Shown: one piece after another, positions 27,081-35,727 of the stretch
Layout: each line of letters opens with the position of its first letter
Numbering within the stretch: the first letter of the stretch is position 1
Assembly (NCBI RefSeq): GCF_017792385.1
Contig: NZ_CP051230.1
Location: 1,984,001-2,048,000, forward strand
Direction of reading: 5' to 3'
Length of the DNA: 64,000 bases
Origin: Hyphomonas sp.
GTDB lineage: Bacteria; Pseudomonadota; Alphaproteobacteria; Caulobacterales; Hyphomonadaceae
The notes under the pieces: model-generated
The model's input: the letters and a program-made list of their open reading frames with translations, nothing else
What the model was told of the DNA's origin: nothing
Database searches by the model: none
Program-made: the position numbers and the translations under genes

Positions 27081-28709
27081 CTAGTCGCGGCGGCGCATGG
27101 CCTCGGCGATTTCGGGCAGGTCCTCTGCCGTCTGATAGTATTGCGGTTCGGCACGCGCCTGAGTCCGCTGTTCATAGGCGTATCCCAGGGAGAGGATGCG
27201 CGCGTCCTGATCCTTGCCGCCCATGAAGGACAGGCCGATCGGGATGCCCCGTACACGGCCCATGGGCACGGTCAGGTGCGGGTATCCGGCAATGGCGGCG
27301 AGATAACCGGCGCCCGCCCAATCCGGCCAGACATCGCCATTGACCGGGTCGACGCGCGGGGCGAGCGGACCGGACGGAGCGACGAGGGCAACCACATCAT
27401 GTTCCGTCAGCAGGCGGTCAATGCCATTCTCGCGCGTGGCGGACTGGACGACGGCGAGGGCCTCACGGTAGCCATCGGAATCGAGGGATTCCATCGCGTC
27501 GGATTGTTCGAAAATGTCCTGGTTGAACAGGGCCAGTTCCGTGTCGGCATTCTGGGTGTTGAACGCAATCAGATCCGTCAGGGAGCGGGCGGTGACTGCG
27601 TCCGGCGTGGTGGCCAGGTAGGTGTTCAGCGTGGCCTTGAATTCGTACTTCAGGACGTCAAACGCCTGGCCCCAGAAACCGTCCGGCATGTCGAAGGAGT
27701 CAATGTCGACGAGAATTGCGCCTGCGGCTTCGAGGTCGGCCAGAGCGGCGTCAAAGCGCGCCTGGATGTGCGGGTTGCTGCCCTGCGCGCTGCGCAGCAC
27801 GCCGATGCGGGCGCCCTCAAGGGAGGCTGCGTCGAGCGCGCCAGCATAGTCCGTCTTTGCCTCGCCGGTCGCCATGGCGTTGAGCATCATGGCTGCGCCC
27901 ATGACCGTTTTCGTCATCGGGCCGGCCGTGTCCTGTGAGGAAGAAATCGGGATGATGAAATCCTGCGAGACAAGGCCGACCGTAGGCTTGAAGCCGACCA
28001 CGCCGTTCACATTGGAGGGGCAGATGATCGAGCCATTGGTCTCCGTACCAACGGTTCCGGCGGCGAGGGAGGCGGCGGCCGCCGCGCCGGACCCGGAACT
28101 GGAGCCGCAGGGATTGCGGTCCAGCATGTGCGGATTTCGGACCTGACCGCCCAGGGCAGACCAGCCGCTCATCGAGCTGTTCGAGCGGAAATTCGCCCAC
28201 TGGCTGAGATTGGACTTGCCGAGAATGATCGCGCCTTCCGCGCGTAGGCCCGCAATCAGCGGCGAGTCTCGCCCGGTGAGATTGTCCTTCAGGGCCAGCG
28301 CGCCCGCCGTGGTGGGCATGGCGTCGGCGGTTTCGATATTGTCCTTGATCAGGAGAGGCAGGCCGTGCAGTGCGCCGAGCGGCTCGCCGGCCTCGCGTTT
28401 GGCATCGAGGGCGCGGGCGGCCTCCAGCGCGTCCGGGTTCAGGGTGAGGACCGCCTGCAGCGTGGGGCCGCTCCGGTCGACCTGTTCGATCCGGTCGAGA
28501 TAGGCCTGGGTCAGGGCTTCGGCGGAGACCTCGCCGGCTTTCAGGGCCTCGGCCAGTTCCGGCAGGGATTTGGCGGGCCAGCCTTCGGCGGCATAGCTGA
28601 CGGGCGGTTTGCTGTCCGGCATGGGCGTCTCTCCTGTGCCAGGCCTTTCGGCGGGCGAGCATGCGGCCAGGGCGAGCGCTGACATGGCGGCGGTGATCAG
28701 CTGTTTCAT
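27081..28709 (-). CDS. Amidase-signature family protein, exported lipoprotein
   Basis: A 542-residue amidase-signature hydrolase with the Ser-cisSer-Lys triad. The Lys is in LPLLIKDNIETADAM, the cis-Ser in the CGSSSGSGAAAAASLAAG region, and the nucleophile Ser lies in the TETNGSIICPSNVNG segment. The start at 28709 gives a signal peptide with the lipobox LAAC (MKQLITAAMSALALAAC), so it is probably an outer- or inner-membrane lipoprotein rather than the cytosolic GatA. It hydrolyses amide bonds of unknown substrates, possibly peptides or aryl amides. Upstream in-frame codons lack a signal-like character. Confidence 0.92.
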   Translation of the reverse strand: MKQLITAAMSALALAACSPAERPGTGETPMPDSKPPVSYAAEGWPAKSLPELAEALKAGEVSAEALTQAYLDRIEQVDRSGPTLQAVLTLNPDALEAARALDAKREAGEPLGALHGLPLLIKDNIETADAMPTTAGALALKDNLTGRDSPLIAGLRAEGAIILGKSNLSQWANFRSNSSMSGWSALGGQVRNPHMLDRNPCGSSSGSGAAAAASLAAGTVGTETNGSIICPSNVNGVVGFKPTVGLVSQDFIIPISSSQDTAGPMTKTVMGAAMMLNAMATGEAKTDYAGALDAASLEGARIGVLRSAQGSNPHIQARFDAALADLEAAGAILVDIDSFDMPDGFWGQAFDVLKYEFKATLNTYLATTPDAVTARSLTDLIAFNTQNADTELALFNQDIFEQSDAMESLDSDGYREALAVVQSATRENGIDRLLTEHDVVALVAPSGPLAPRVDPVNGDVWPDWAGAGYLAAIAGYPHLTVPMGRVRGIPIGLSFMGGKDQDARILSLGYAYEQRTQARAEPQYYQTAEDLPEIAEAMRRRD

Positions 28710-28781
28710 GGTTTCTGCCCCTTGCTCTCTCCGCATAGATGTAAAGGGGGCAGGGGCAGAAGGCCAGTGGGCGGAGATGAC

Positions 28782-29273
28782 CTAGTCGAGGTCTGCGTCG
28801 AGATTGAGCGCGAAACAGTGTTCGCCGGGCGTTTCGCGGGCTTCGCGGAGATCCGGCACGATCGCCATGGCGGAGCCATATCGGACGCGCCCACCAATCG
28901 ATTTGGAGGTCGCAAACTCCGCGCAGATTTGGGTGACGGTGCCCGTGTCATCCCTGCGCAGGTGGAATGGCTCACCAGTCACCGCGTCATTTTCGAATCG
29001 GGCCGAGGCGCACCCCTTCACGCGCCGGCTGGCCGAAGCCGCGTCTGCGAACTCGCTTTCGACCTGCGCCGTGTCAGCCGGGATGCTGCCATGGGCCTGA
29101 TGATAGCAGGCGAGGGCAACTGCGGTTTCGGATACAGCGGTCAGCCGCGCGGCATCCTCTTTCTGTTTGCGGGCCTCGCCGGGACCGCCCGTGATGAGGA
29201 GGCCGGCGATGCAGGCAATGGCGATGACGCCGACCAGTGCGCCGCCGATCAGGGTGTGACGGTCAAATGCCAT
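28782..29273 (-). CDS. Hypothetical membrane-anchored protein
   Basis: Unrecognised 163-residue protein. One N-terminal hydrophobic segment (IGGALVGVIAIACIAGLLI) anchors it; the rest, with four Cys, is predicted to be periplasmic. The short segment VALACYHQAHGSIPADTAQVESE resembles the periplasmic part of pilin-like or pseudopilin proteins, but no prepilin peptidase site is present. Its ATG lies 11 bases inside the end of the upstream DUF5671 gene, so the two are translationally coupled. Confidence 0.7.
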   Translation of the reverse strand: MAFDRHTLIGGALVGVIAIACIAGLLITGGPGEARKQKEDAARLTAVSETAVALACYHQAHGSIPADTAQVESEFADAASASRRVKGCASARFENDAVTGEPFHLRRDDTGTVTQICAEFATSKSIGGRVRYGSAMAIVPDLREARETPGEHCFALNLDADLD

Positions 29274-29907
29274 CGGCTTCGTCCTTCTCGGCATGGGTGA
29301 TGAAATAGCCGAAGATTGATCCGGCAATGGCGGCGACAATCAGGGATTTCAGCGTGAAGCGCAGGGTGAGGTCGCCATTGAGGAAATTGTAGACCAGCGA
29401 GATGGCGTCGCCGACGAGGACCGACCCGGCGATGACGAGGCTGACATAGATCAGCCATTTGCGGATGCGGGAGCGCTGGAGGGCGGGGTTTGCCTTGCGC
29501 GCCTTGAGCAGGATGCGGGCGAGCCAGAGGAAGATCGGCGTGCCGACGACCAGGCCGGCGATTGCCCCGCGGATCTGATAATCGAGGGACCGGTGCCAGT
29601 AATCCGCCCGCTCGATATTGTCGACGATGGCATAGTCGATCAGGGCGAAGAGCAGCGAACCGAGATTGTAGGCGACAACGCCGAGCAGGATGAAGAAGAG
29701 GAGGTAGAAGAAAGCCTCGCGCGCCGAGAGGTAGGCCTGCGGCCTGGGCACGGCGACGGGGAAGGCGACATCGGAAAAGGCGGTCAGGGCCTCGTCCACC
29801 TCGTCGGCCCGCCAGCCGGCGCTGAGCAGGGCGGCGCGGATGCCGTCGCGGCCCTCGCCCTTTTCGAGAGCCTCCTTCACGAAGCCTGTCAGCGTGCTGT
29901 TGGCCAT
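29263..29907 (-). CDS. DUF5671 domain membrane protein
   Basis: A 214-residue protein. The N-terminal 45 residues form a helical UBA-like or coiled segment (TGFVKEALEKGEGRDGIRAALLSAGW). Four hydrophobic segments follow (about residues 60-85, 110-135, 150-175 and 190-205), the DUF5671 pattern. Function unknown. The start at 29907 has GGGAGG 7 bases upstream. It overlaps the downstream hypothetical gene by 11 bases. Confidence 0.78.
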   Translation of the reverse strand: MANSTLTGFVKEALEKGEGRDGIRAALLSAGWRADEVDEALTAFSDVAFPVAVPRPQAYLSAREAFFYLLFFILLGVVAYNLGSLLFALIDYAIVDNIERADYWHRSLDYQIRGAIAGLVVGTPIFLWLARILLKARKANPALQRSRIRKWLIYVSLVIAGSVLVGDAISLVYNFLNGDLTLRFTLKSLIVAAIAGSIFGYFITHAEKDEADGI

Positions 29908-30026
29908 GATTTGCCTCCCATGTCGCAGGAGGCACCATACCAGCATTCTGGCCGGATGTGTGACGAAAACCGGGCATACCGAACTGGAAGGGGAGAAGGT
30001 GGAGGCTTCTGTTGCCAGGCGCCTCC

Positions 30027-30318
30027 GGGCCCCGCCTAGGGGTCTGAAACCCTAGGAGTTAAGTCGGTTTACCGAGCACAGCTTACGCTGCGAGCAGTTC
30101 ACCTTCAGCAAAGTTGTCATTTGCAACTATGTTGATTTGGGCTTCTGAGGGGGCCCAATCCGGCGAAGGCATCGTCTTTACACGTCCGTCGATCCTGTTT
30201 CGGCCCCGTCAGAAACAGGCTGGTGAATGCCTGAGCCTGCTTGTGGTGGAGCCGCCGGGTACCGCCCCCGGGTCCGAACCGCTTATTACACGCGCGTTTA
30301 TCGCCATAGTCCGAAGAC
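30027..30318 (-). ncRNA. ssrA: Transfer-messenger RNA, circularly permuted two-piece form
   Basis: tmRNA rescues stalled ribosomes and adds a degradation tag. On the minus strand the acceptor RNA comes first and ends in CCA at 30244-30246; a spacer of about 36 bases is removed (30208-30243), and the coding RNA begins GGGGCCGAAACAGGATCGAC at 30207. GGGGCCG pairs over seven base pairs with CGGCTCC of the acceptor piece and includes G3-U70, the alanine identity wobble. The tag frame runs from 30124 to the TAA at 30083-30085 and reads ANDNFAEGELLAA, which with the alanine from the charged RNA gives AANDNFAEGELLAA. A CCTAGGG/CCCTAGG hairpin (30035-30056) lies at the 3' end. Ends are approximate. 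Confidence 0.95.
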
Positions 30319-30324
30319 AGGACC

Positions 30325-30353
30325 AATATAGGGATGATTTGCGGGCGTTGGAA
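30325..30353 (-). promoter_or_regulatory. Putative promoter of ssrA
   Basis: On the minus strand a TTCCAA -35-like element (30348-30353) and a TATATT -10-like element (30325-30330) are spaced by 17 bases. The predicted start falls just upstream of the acceptor RNA. The -10 is good and the -35 matches consensus at only half its positions. Confidence 0.45.
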
Positions 30354-30404
30354 GGGGGGAGGGTGTCAACTGTGAGGTGGCCGGAGCTCGCGGTGCCATG
30401 AGGA

Positions 30405-31229
30405 CTATTTGCTCAGCGACGCATAGATTTCTTCCCAAGTTCCATACCCGTCATTCGTCATCGTGTAGCATGTTGCGACGCCATCTTTGTGGCCGTAGGT
30501 GAGCTTGACGCGCGGTTGGTACTGTAGCGCCGATGCAGTGACATGGGGCAAGAGATACATTCTCAAGGCGATGGCACCCTCGTCCGCCATAGGGCTGTCT
30601 TCACTGATTGGTACGCCGTCCTCAACGCAGCCTGACAGAGACCTAAAAAGTTCATTCGCCTTCACGATGGACTCGGCAGGCGATGCGCCCGGAGCGTTGG
30701 CCCAGACCTCCAAAATGGTATTCCCATCAGACAATTGTCTCGGAAACACCTGTGTAGTGAACAGGTCCAAATCTTCATCATAGGTGAATTCCGAAATCGT
30801 GACCGACGACAGGTCCAGCTCCGGACCGGCAGTTTGTGCCCATATCCATTTGTCCTGCAGGCTGAAGTCGTAGTTCTCGTGCGCGCTGGCTTTGACCCCG
30901 AAAGAGAAGAATGGATTTTTCCCTGCTCCAGAGGAGGCATCAATTTTGGTCTCCCAAATAGAGGCTTCCGAATAGCCCTCCGCAACAGCCTTCGGCAGGA
31001 GGTGTTCGAGCAGAATCTCTATCAGCGATGCGTTACGAAGATCCGGGTCCGTCGCGTTGCTCTGAAATGTGACTTCCAGAGTCAGGGCTTTCTTCCCGCC
31101 CAATGGATACAGTGTCGAGTATTCAGAATTTGCCAGGGTTTCGCCCGACTTCAGCGTGTACTTCTCAGCAACGGCCGTTTCTGTGCCGATCAGGAGGCCG
31201 AGGAAAACAAGGCAAAGGAAAATCCGCAT
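30405..31229 (-). CDS. Secreted hypothetical protein
   Basis: Unrecognised 274-residue protein. The start at 31229 gives a signal peptide MRIFLCLVFLGLLIGTETAVA; the mature part is beta-rich with two Cys near the C terminus (SGCVEDG and ATCYTM). No known motif is visible. It lies between ssrA and the HPr gene, its base composition is less GC-rich than its neighbours, and no operon partner is apparent. That combination suggests a lineage-specific or acquired gene, but this is inference. Confidence 0.72.
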   Translation of the reverse strand: MRIFLCLVFLGLLIGTETAVAEKYTLKSGETLANSEYSTLYPLGGKKALTLEVTFQSNATDPDLRNASLIEILLEHLLPKAVAEGYSEASIWETKIDASSGAGKNPFFSFGVKASAHENYDFSLQDKWIWAQTAGPELDLSSVTISEFTYDEDLDLFTTQVFPRQLSDGNTILEVWANAPGASPAESIVKANELFRSLSGCVEDGVPISEDSPMADEGAIALRMYLLPHVTASALQYQPRVKLTYGHKDGVATCYTMTNDGYGTWEEIYASLSK

Positions 31230-31325
31230 CACAAACGAATATAAATCCTGGGTTGCCATGTCCAGCAACAGGTAATGTCGTACTCAGCAGAGGCGTCGGA
31301 CACTAAAGCCGTTGGCCGTGGTCCC

Positions 31326-31634
31326 TCAACACACCGTGTCGGCTTCGCCCTGTTCGCCGAAGCCGTCGGCGATGAGGCTGGCGATGGCGGTGACGGCCTC
31401 GGCGGCGTCGGGGCCTTCGGCGTTGATCTCCACTTCGCAGCCCGTATGTGCAACCAGCATCATCAGATCCATGATCGAGCGGGCATCGGCGGTCTCGCCC
31501 TCATGCGAGACGATGATGCGGGATTCGAATTCACCGGCGAGGCGGGACAGGCGCGCCGAGGCGCGGGCGTGCAGGCCCTTGCGGTTGACGATGGTGGCGC
31601 GCTGGCTGGCGGTGAGGGTTTCGGTGTCTGGCAT
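31326..31634 (-). CDS. HPr-family phosphocarrier protein
   Basis: A 102-residue HPr-like protein of the phosphotransferase system. The phospho-His is in NRKGLHARASARLS and the regulatory Ser region is ARSIMDLMMLVAHTGCEVEI. In alphaproteobacteria such HPr proteins usually act in a regulatory nitrogen/carbon PTS rather than sugar uptake. Its ATG overlaps the TGA of the EIIA gene by one base, so the pair is coupled. No HprK, EI or permease subunit is in the window. Confidence 0.9.
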   Translation of the reverse strand: MPDTETLTASQRATIVNRKGLHARASARLSRLAGEFESRIIVSHEGETADARSIMDLMMLVAHTGCEVEINAEGPDAAEAVTAIASLIADGFGEQGEADTVC

Positions 31635-32038
31635 CAATTCGACTTTGCGAGGAGTTCGGAGGCGATGTTGATGTATTTACGCCCCGCTTCCGCGGCAACC
31701 TTTGCGGCCTCTTTCAGGGACAGCTCGCCGCGCACTTCCGCCAACTTGATCAGCATCGGAAGGTTGACCCCCGACAGGACCTCGACATTTCCGGTATTCA
31801 TGACCGACATGGCCAGATTGGACGGGGTGCCGCCGAACATGTCGGTGAGAATGATGACGCCCTTGCCATTGTCGCAGGATTTGGCGGTTTCGCGAATCTG
31901 GTCGCGACGCGCCTCGATGTCGTCCTCGACCTCGATGGAGATGGAGCGGAACCGGTCCTGCTCGCCCACCACATGCTCGGTGGCGGCGACGAGTTCGCGG
32001 GCGAGCTTTCCGTGGCTGACAACCACAATTCCGATCAT
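31634..32038 (-). CDS. PTS EIIA component, mannose/fructose type
   Basis: A 134-residue EIIA-Man fold protein. The phospho-accepting His is at position 9 in MIGIVVVSHGKLARELV, and ILTDMFGGTPSNLAM is the diagnostic second motif. The start at 32038 was chosen because the family begins at MIGIVVV; a longer start adds MHWDRL. Without EIIB/C in the window it probably passes phosphate in a regulatory relay with the adjacent HPr. dapB lies 90 bases upstream on the same strand and may share its transcript. Confidence 0.92.
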   Translation of the reverse strand: MIGIVVVSHGKLARELVAATEHVVGEQDRFRSISIEVEDDIEARRDQIRETAKSCDNGKGVIILTDMFGGTPSNLAMSVMNTGNVEVLSGVNLPMLIKLAEVRGELSLKEAAKVAAEAGRKYINIASELLAKSN

Positions 32039-32128
32039 GAGCCGGTCCCAGTGCACAAACTTAACGAACTTGTCATGCTGCCACTGCGAACTGGAGCGTC
32101 AACCCTGATTCAGCTGCTGGGGGAGTGC

Positions 32129-32971
32129 TTACGCCAGGGCGTTGCCGGAAAGCCCCAGCACGTCATTCATGTCATACAGGCCCGGATCCTGCTGCACGGC
32201 CCAGGCTGCGGCGCCGAGGGCGCCATGCGCAAAGACGGCCCGGTCCAGCGCCGTGTGGCTGAGTGTGAGGATCTCCATGTCGGAGCCGAAACTGACTTCA
32301 TGCTCGCCGATCACGCCGCCGGAGCGGCGCACGGCAAAGCCGATGCTGCCGGCACGGCGGCGGGCGTCCGGCCCGTCATAGGGCGCTGCGCGCAGCTCCG
32401 ACAGGGGTTTGCCCCGACCGGCGGCGGCGGCTTCACCCACCATCAGGGCCGTGCCGGAGGGCGCATCCACCTTGCGGCGATGATGGGTTTCCAGAATTTC
32501 AATATCCCAGTCCGGCCCGAGCCGGTCTGCCGCCATGCGCGTCAGGGCCTGAAGCAGGTTGATTCCGACCGAGAAATTCCCGGCTTTCACAATGGCGAGC
32601 GATTGCGCTGCCTGAGCGATTTCGGCTTCTTCGGCATCTGAAAACCCCGTTGTGCCGATGATGACGGCCCGCACGCTGGTATGTTTCAGCGAGTCCAGGG
32701 CAGCGAGCGTGGCGGCCGGACGGGTGAAATCGATCCAGACATCGGCATTGCTGGCAGCGGCGACGGGATCCGTGGCAGGCTTCAGGTCCAACAGGCGGCG
32801 GCCGGCAAGTTCGCCGATATCATCGGCAAGGTGTTCGGATGCGGGCGCTTCGCTGCCGCCCGTGACGGAGAGGCCGGAATCCAGCGCGGCGCCGACAAGC
32901 TGTCGGCCCATGCGGCCTGCCACACCGGCAATGGCCACGCGCAGCGAATCGGAAGGGGTCGGGTCAGTCAT
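32129..32971 (-). CDS. dapB: 4-hydroxy-tetrahydrodipicolinate reductase
   Basis: DapB makes tetrahydrodipicolinate in lysine and diaminopimelate synthesis, using NAD(P)H in the cytosol. The 280-residue protein shows the Rossmann motif IAGVAGRMGRQLVGAAL, the nucleotide-binding FTRPAATLAAL and VIIGTTGFSD, and the substrate-binding signature ETHHRRKVDAPSGTALMVGE with the catalytic His and Lys. The start at 32971 (MTDPTPSDSLRVAIAG) is the first plausible one. It is transcribed away from the lipid kinase gene. Confidence 0.97.
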   Translation of the reverse strand: MTDPTPSDSLRVAIAGVAGRMGRQLVGAALDSGLSVTGGSEAPASEHLADDIGELAGRRLLDLKPATDPVAAASNADVWIDFTRPAATLAALDSLKHTSVRAVIIGTTGFSDAEEAEIAQAAQSLAIVKAGNFSVGINLLQALTRMAADRLGPDWDIEILETHHRRKVDAPSGTALMVGEAAAAGRGKPLSELRAAPYDGPDARRRAGSIGFAVRRSGGVIGEHEVSFGSDMEILTLSHTALDRAVFAHGALGAAAWAVQQDPGLYDMNDVLGLSGNALA

Positions 32972-33056
32972 CGCGCCGTTATAGCGGGGAAATCGCCGAG
33001 GGCGAGAGCCGTGCGGGCGCGCGGAACAAATTTGTGGGCGACAGCGTTTTACTGCC

Positions 33057-33932
33057 ATGACCCCAACAGATGTCCTCTCGCGCCTCGGCCGTGTCTCCTG
33101 CGTGATCAATCCCCTGTCCGGCAGCACGCCGGAGGGCGCCGCAGGCCTGATCCGGGAAAAGCTGTCCGGCCTGCCGGATGATCCCCGCATTCATGTTGCC
33201 GGGGAGGGGGATTTGCCCTTGCTGGTGGAACAAGCCCTGGCCGATGAGCCGGACACGCTGATCGCCTGGGGCGGGGACGGCACGATCGCCTGTGCCCTGT
33301 CGCATGCCGGCATGACGGGCCCGGCCGTGCTGCCGCTGCCGGGCGGCACTATGAACATGCTGCCGACAAGGGCACTTGGCGGAGACCATGACTGGGAAAC
33401 CCTCGTCGAGGCCGCGTTGCGGGGCGGGCGGGTACGACCGATGCCGTGCGGCGAAATCATTGGCGGACCGCGCTTTTTCGTGGCGGCGATGCTGGGCGAC
33501 ATGACGCGGTTTACCAATTCCCGCGAGGCGCTGCGGGAAGGCAAACTGCTGGAGGCAACCGAGATCGTGCACGATTCCACGGCGCTGGCCCTGAAATCCA
33601 ATCTCGAATGGTCTGCGCCCGGCGCGCCCAAGCGGACATCCACGGCGCTGACCGTGAACATCAATCCTGACACGCCCGGGAAGCTGGAGATTGCCAGTGT
33701 TGACCCGCAGGGCCTGTTGGACCTGGCACGGATTGGGATCGAGATGCTGGTGGATGGCTGGCGCAATGCGGACGATGTCGACCTTGTCCGGATGGACGAG
33801 ATCGAGGTGCACCATATGGACAAGGGGCGGGTCAGCGTGACGCTGGATGGCGAATTGCGCGAGATGGAAACACCGCTGCGTTTCTGCCGGGTCGATGCCG
33901 CCGTGAAGATTTTTGTGCCGGACCTGTCCTGA
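33057..33932 (+). CDS. Diacylglycerol kinase-like lipid kinase (DAGK_cat)
   Basis: A 291-residue protein of the DgkB/YegS/LCB5 kinase fold. The nucleotide-binding WGGDGTIACAL is near residue 72 and the second motif PLPGGTMNMLPT near residue 95. The C-terminal beta-sandwich includes VSVTLDGEL, which matches the D-G-E motif of these kinases. It phosphorylates a lipid such as diacylglycerol or a long-chain base; the substrate is unknown. A long-chain-base kinase would fit the S1P-lyase-like gene at 22.9 kb, but the genes are 9 kb apart. Confidence 0.88.
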   Translation: MTPTDVLSRLGRVSCVINPLSGSTPEGAAGLIREKLSGLPDDPRIHVAGEGDLPLLVEQALADEPDTLIAWGGDGTIACALSHAGMTGPAVLPLPGGTMNMLPTRALGGDHDWETLVEAALRGGRVRPMPCGEIIGGPRFFVAAMLGDMTRFTNSREALREGKLLEATEIVHDSTALALKSNLEWSAPGAPKRTSTALTVNINPDTPGKLEIASVDPQGLLDLARIGIEMLVDGWRNADDVDLVRMDEIEVHHMDKGRVSVTLDGELREMETPLRFCRVDAAVKIFVPDLS

Positions 33933-33936
33933 TCCC

Positions 33937-34725
33937 ATGACCTTGATTGCGCAAATTGCCGATATTCATTTCGGCGCCGAAGACGATTCGGCCATCGCCG
34001 ATGCAGAGGCCTGTATCAAGGAAGCAAGGCCGGACATGCTGGTGGTGTGTGGCGACCTGACCCAGCGCGGCCGCACGCGGGAATTCGATGCTGCTGCAGA
34101 CTGGCTGGACCGGTTCGACCTGCCCAAACTGATCGTACCCGGAAATCATGATACGCCGATGTTCAATCTGGCTGCGCGGGCGGCCGAGCCTTTCAAACGG
34201 TTCAAGCAGCGTTTCAGCCGGTATTTTGAATCCGCCGAGGCCGGGCAGGCGATTGCCGTGGGCCTGAACACGGCGCGCGGATGGCAGGCCCGCAAGAACT
34301 GGGCCGAGGGCACGGTGAACCTGACGCAGCTGGACGAGGCCCTGTTCCGCGCCGCAGAAACTGATGCGGCGTTGAAACTGCTGGCATGCCACCATCCGTT
34401 TCACTCCCTGCCTGGAGCGCCTTTGCGCACGCGGACGCGGCGCGGGCGGCGAGCCAGCGACAAGGTTGCCGCCAGCCATGTGCAGATCGTCCTGACCGGC
34501 CATGTGCACACACCATCGGTGACGCTCAGGGAACGCGCCAATGGATGCTATCTGGCCGTGTCATCCGGGACATTGTCCGTCCGGCTGCGCGCCGAGCCGC
34601 CATCCTTCAACCTGATCCGGATGGAGTCGGCTGATGTCATGGTGGACCGGTGCGATTTGCTCAGCGACGGCCCGCGCCTGACCCGGATGGGTGAGTTCAA
34701 ATCACACGCAAATGCTTGCAGCTGA
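33937..34725 (+). CDS. Metallophosphoesterase, cyclic-nucleotide phosphodiesterase-like
   Basis: A calcineurin-like phosphoesterase of 262 residues with all metal motifs: IADIHFGAEDD (D-x-H), VCGDLTQRG (GD), VPGNHDTPM (GNHD), LLACHHPFHSLPG and TGHVHTPSV (GHxH). The order and size fit the CpdA-like class, which often cleaves cAMP, but other phosphodiesters are possible. The start at 33937 sits 4 bases after the lipid kinase stop, suggesting co-transcription. Confidence 0.88.
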   Translation: MTLIAQIADIHFGAEDDSAIADAEACIKEARPDMLVVCGDLTQRGRTREFDAAADWLDRFDLPKLIVPGNHDTPMFNLAARAAEPFKRFKQRFSRYFESAEAGQAIAVGLNTARGWQARKNWAEGTVNLTQLDEALFRAAETDAALKLLACHHPFHSLPGAPLRTRTRRGRRASDKVAASHVQIVLTGHVHTPSVTLRERANGCYLAVSSGTLSVRLRAEPPSFNLIRMESADVMVDRCDLLSDGPRLTRMGEFKSHANACS

Positions 34726-34743
34726 GCCCGGGCGGGCGCGAAG

Positions 34744-35634
34744 TCAGGCTGGCGTGTCGAATTCCCGCCGCAACTCGGCGCGGATCCGGTCGACCAGGAG
34801 GTGGACCTTTGACTGATGGTGGCGGGCCTGGGGATAGACCGCCCAGATGGGTTCAGGCTCGGGCCTGACATCCGGAAACAGTTCCACAAGATCACCGCTC
34901 GCCAGATGCGGCGCGACATAGAAATAGGGCAACTGGCCGATGCCGGCCCCGGCCAGCAGGGCGTCGAGCACGGAGGCGCCGGAATTGCATTTCAAATTTC
35001 CCCGTGGGCGGATCGTTTCATGCTGGCCGCCCTGCCGGAACCGCCAGTTGCTGGACGAACCGATAATACAATTGTGCGCCTTCAGATCATCCAGCCGGTC
35101 TGGCGTGCCATTGGCGGCGAGATAGGCGGGGGCTGCGCAGACAAGGAATTGGCGCGTCGCGACCCGGGAGCTGACCAGGCGGGAATCTTCCAGCTGGCCG
35201 GTGCGGATGGCGAGGTCGAACCCCTCGGCAATCAGGTCCACGAGCCGGTTCGACAAATCCAGCGTGATTTCCACTTTTGGATAGTCCTGGCAGAATTGCC
35301 GGACAATGGGCGAGATGTAGCGCTCGCCAAGTGAGGTGGAGCAGGTGATCTTGAGTTCGCCCTGGGGCTCTGTATTGCCGCCCACGACTGCGAACAATTC
35401 GTCCCGGGCGCGGATCAGGCTTTCGCACTGGCTGAGCACGGTGCGGCCTGTATCCGTGAGGGAGACTTTCCGCGTCGTGCGATAGAGCAGGGGAGCGCCA
35501 ATCGCATTCTCAAGCCTGGTCACTGCGCGGCTGACATGGGACGTCGAGACATTCAGCATCTGTGCCGCAGGTTTGAAGCCCATGCAGGTGGCCACAGCCA
35601 CGAACTCCTCAATGCCATCCCAATTCGTGCGCAT
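34744..35634 (-). CDS. LysR-family transcriptional regulator
   Basis: A 296-residue LTTR: N-terminal winged HTH (FVAVATCMGFKPAAQMLNVSTSHVSRAVTRLENAIGAPLLYRTTRKVSLTDTG, cited here only by its conserved ends at residues 10-64) and a two-lobed effector domain (about 90-290). It lies divergent to adhC with 93 bases between the starts, the usual position of an LTTR controlling the opposite gene. The AAQMLNVSTSHVSRAVTRLE helix pair and SLTDTG are typical. A formaldehyde-related effector is inferred from its neighbour only. Confidence 0.92.
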   Translation of the reverse strand: MRTNWDGIEEFVAVATCMGFKPAAQMLNVSTSHVSRAVTRLENAIGAPLLYRTTRKVSLTDTGRTVLSQCESLIRARDELFAVVGGNTEPQGELKITCSTSLGERYISPIVRQFCQDYPKVEITLDLSNRLVDLIAEGFDLAIRTGQLEDSRLVSSRVATRQFLVCAAPAYLAANGTPDRLDDLKAHNCIIGSSSNWRFRQGGQHETIRPRGNLKCNSGASVLDALLAGAGIGQLPYFYVAPHLASGDLVELFPDVRPEPEPIWAVYPQARHHQSKVHLLVDRIRAELRREFDTPA

Positions 35635-35660
35635 TATCCCAATCCTGCAACAATGAATTT

Positions 35661-35688
35661 CGAATTACCCACTTTATCGCTGAATTCG
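35661..35688. promoter_or_regulatory. Possible LysR operator between LysR gene and adhC
   Basis: An inverted repeat CGAATT (35661-35666) / AATTCG (35683-35688) with a 16-base spacer lies midway between the divergent start codons. The arms are only 6 bp, so the call is tentative. Confidence 0.3.
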
Positions 35689-35727
35689 CAAGAGTAGTAT
35701 GGCGCGTAAACTGAATGGAGTTCCCTC

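Noticed and set aside
29260..29340. Overlap of the DUF5671 gene with the downstream hypothetical gene as a frameshifted single gene
   Set aside because: The two frames have unrelated sequence character, and the downstream start falls naturally inside the upstream gene end, the usual coupled-gene pattern.
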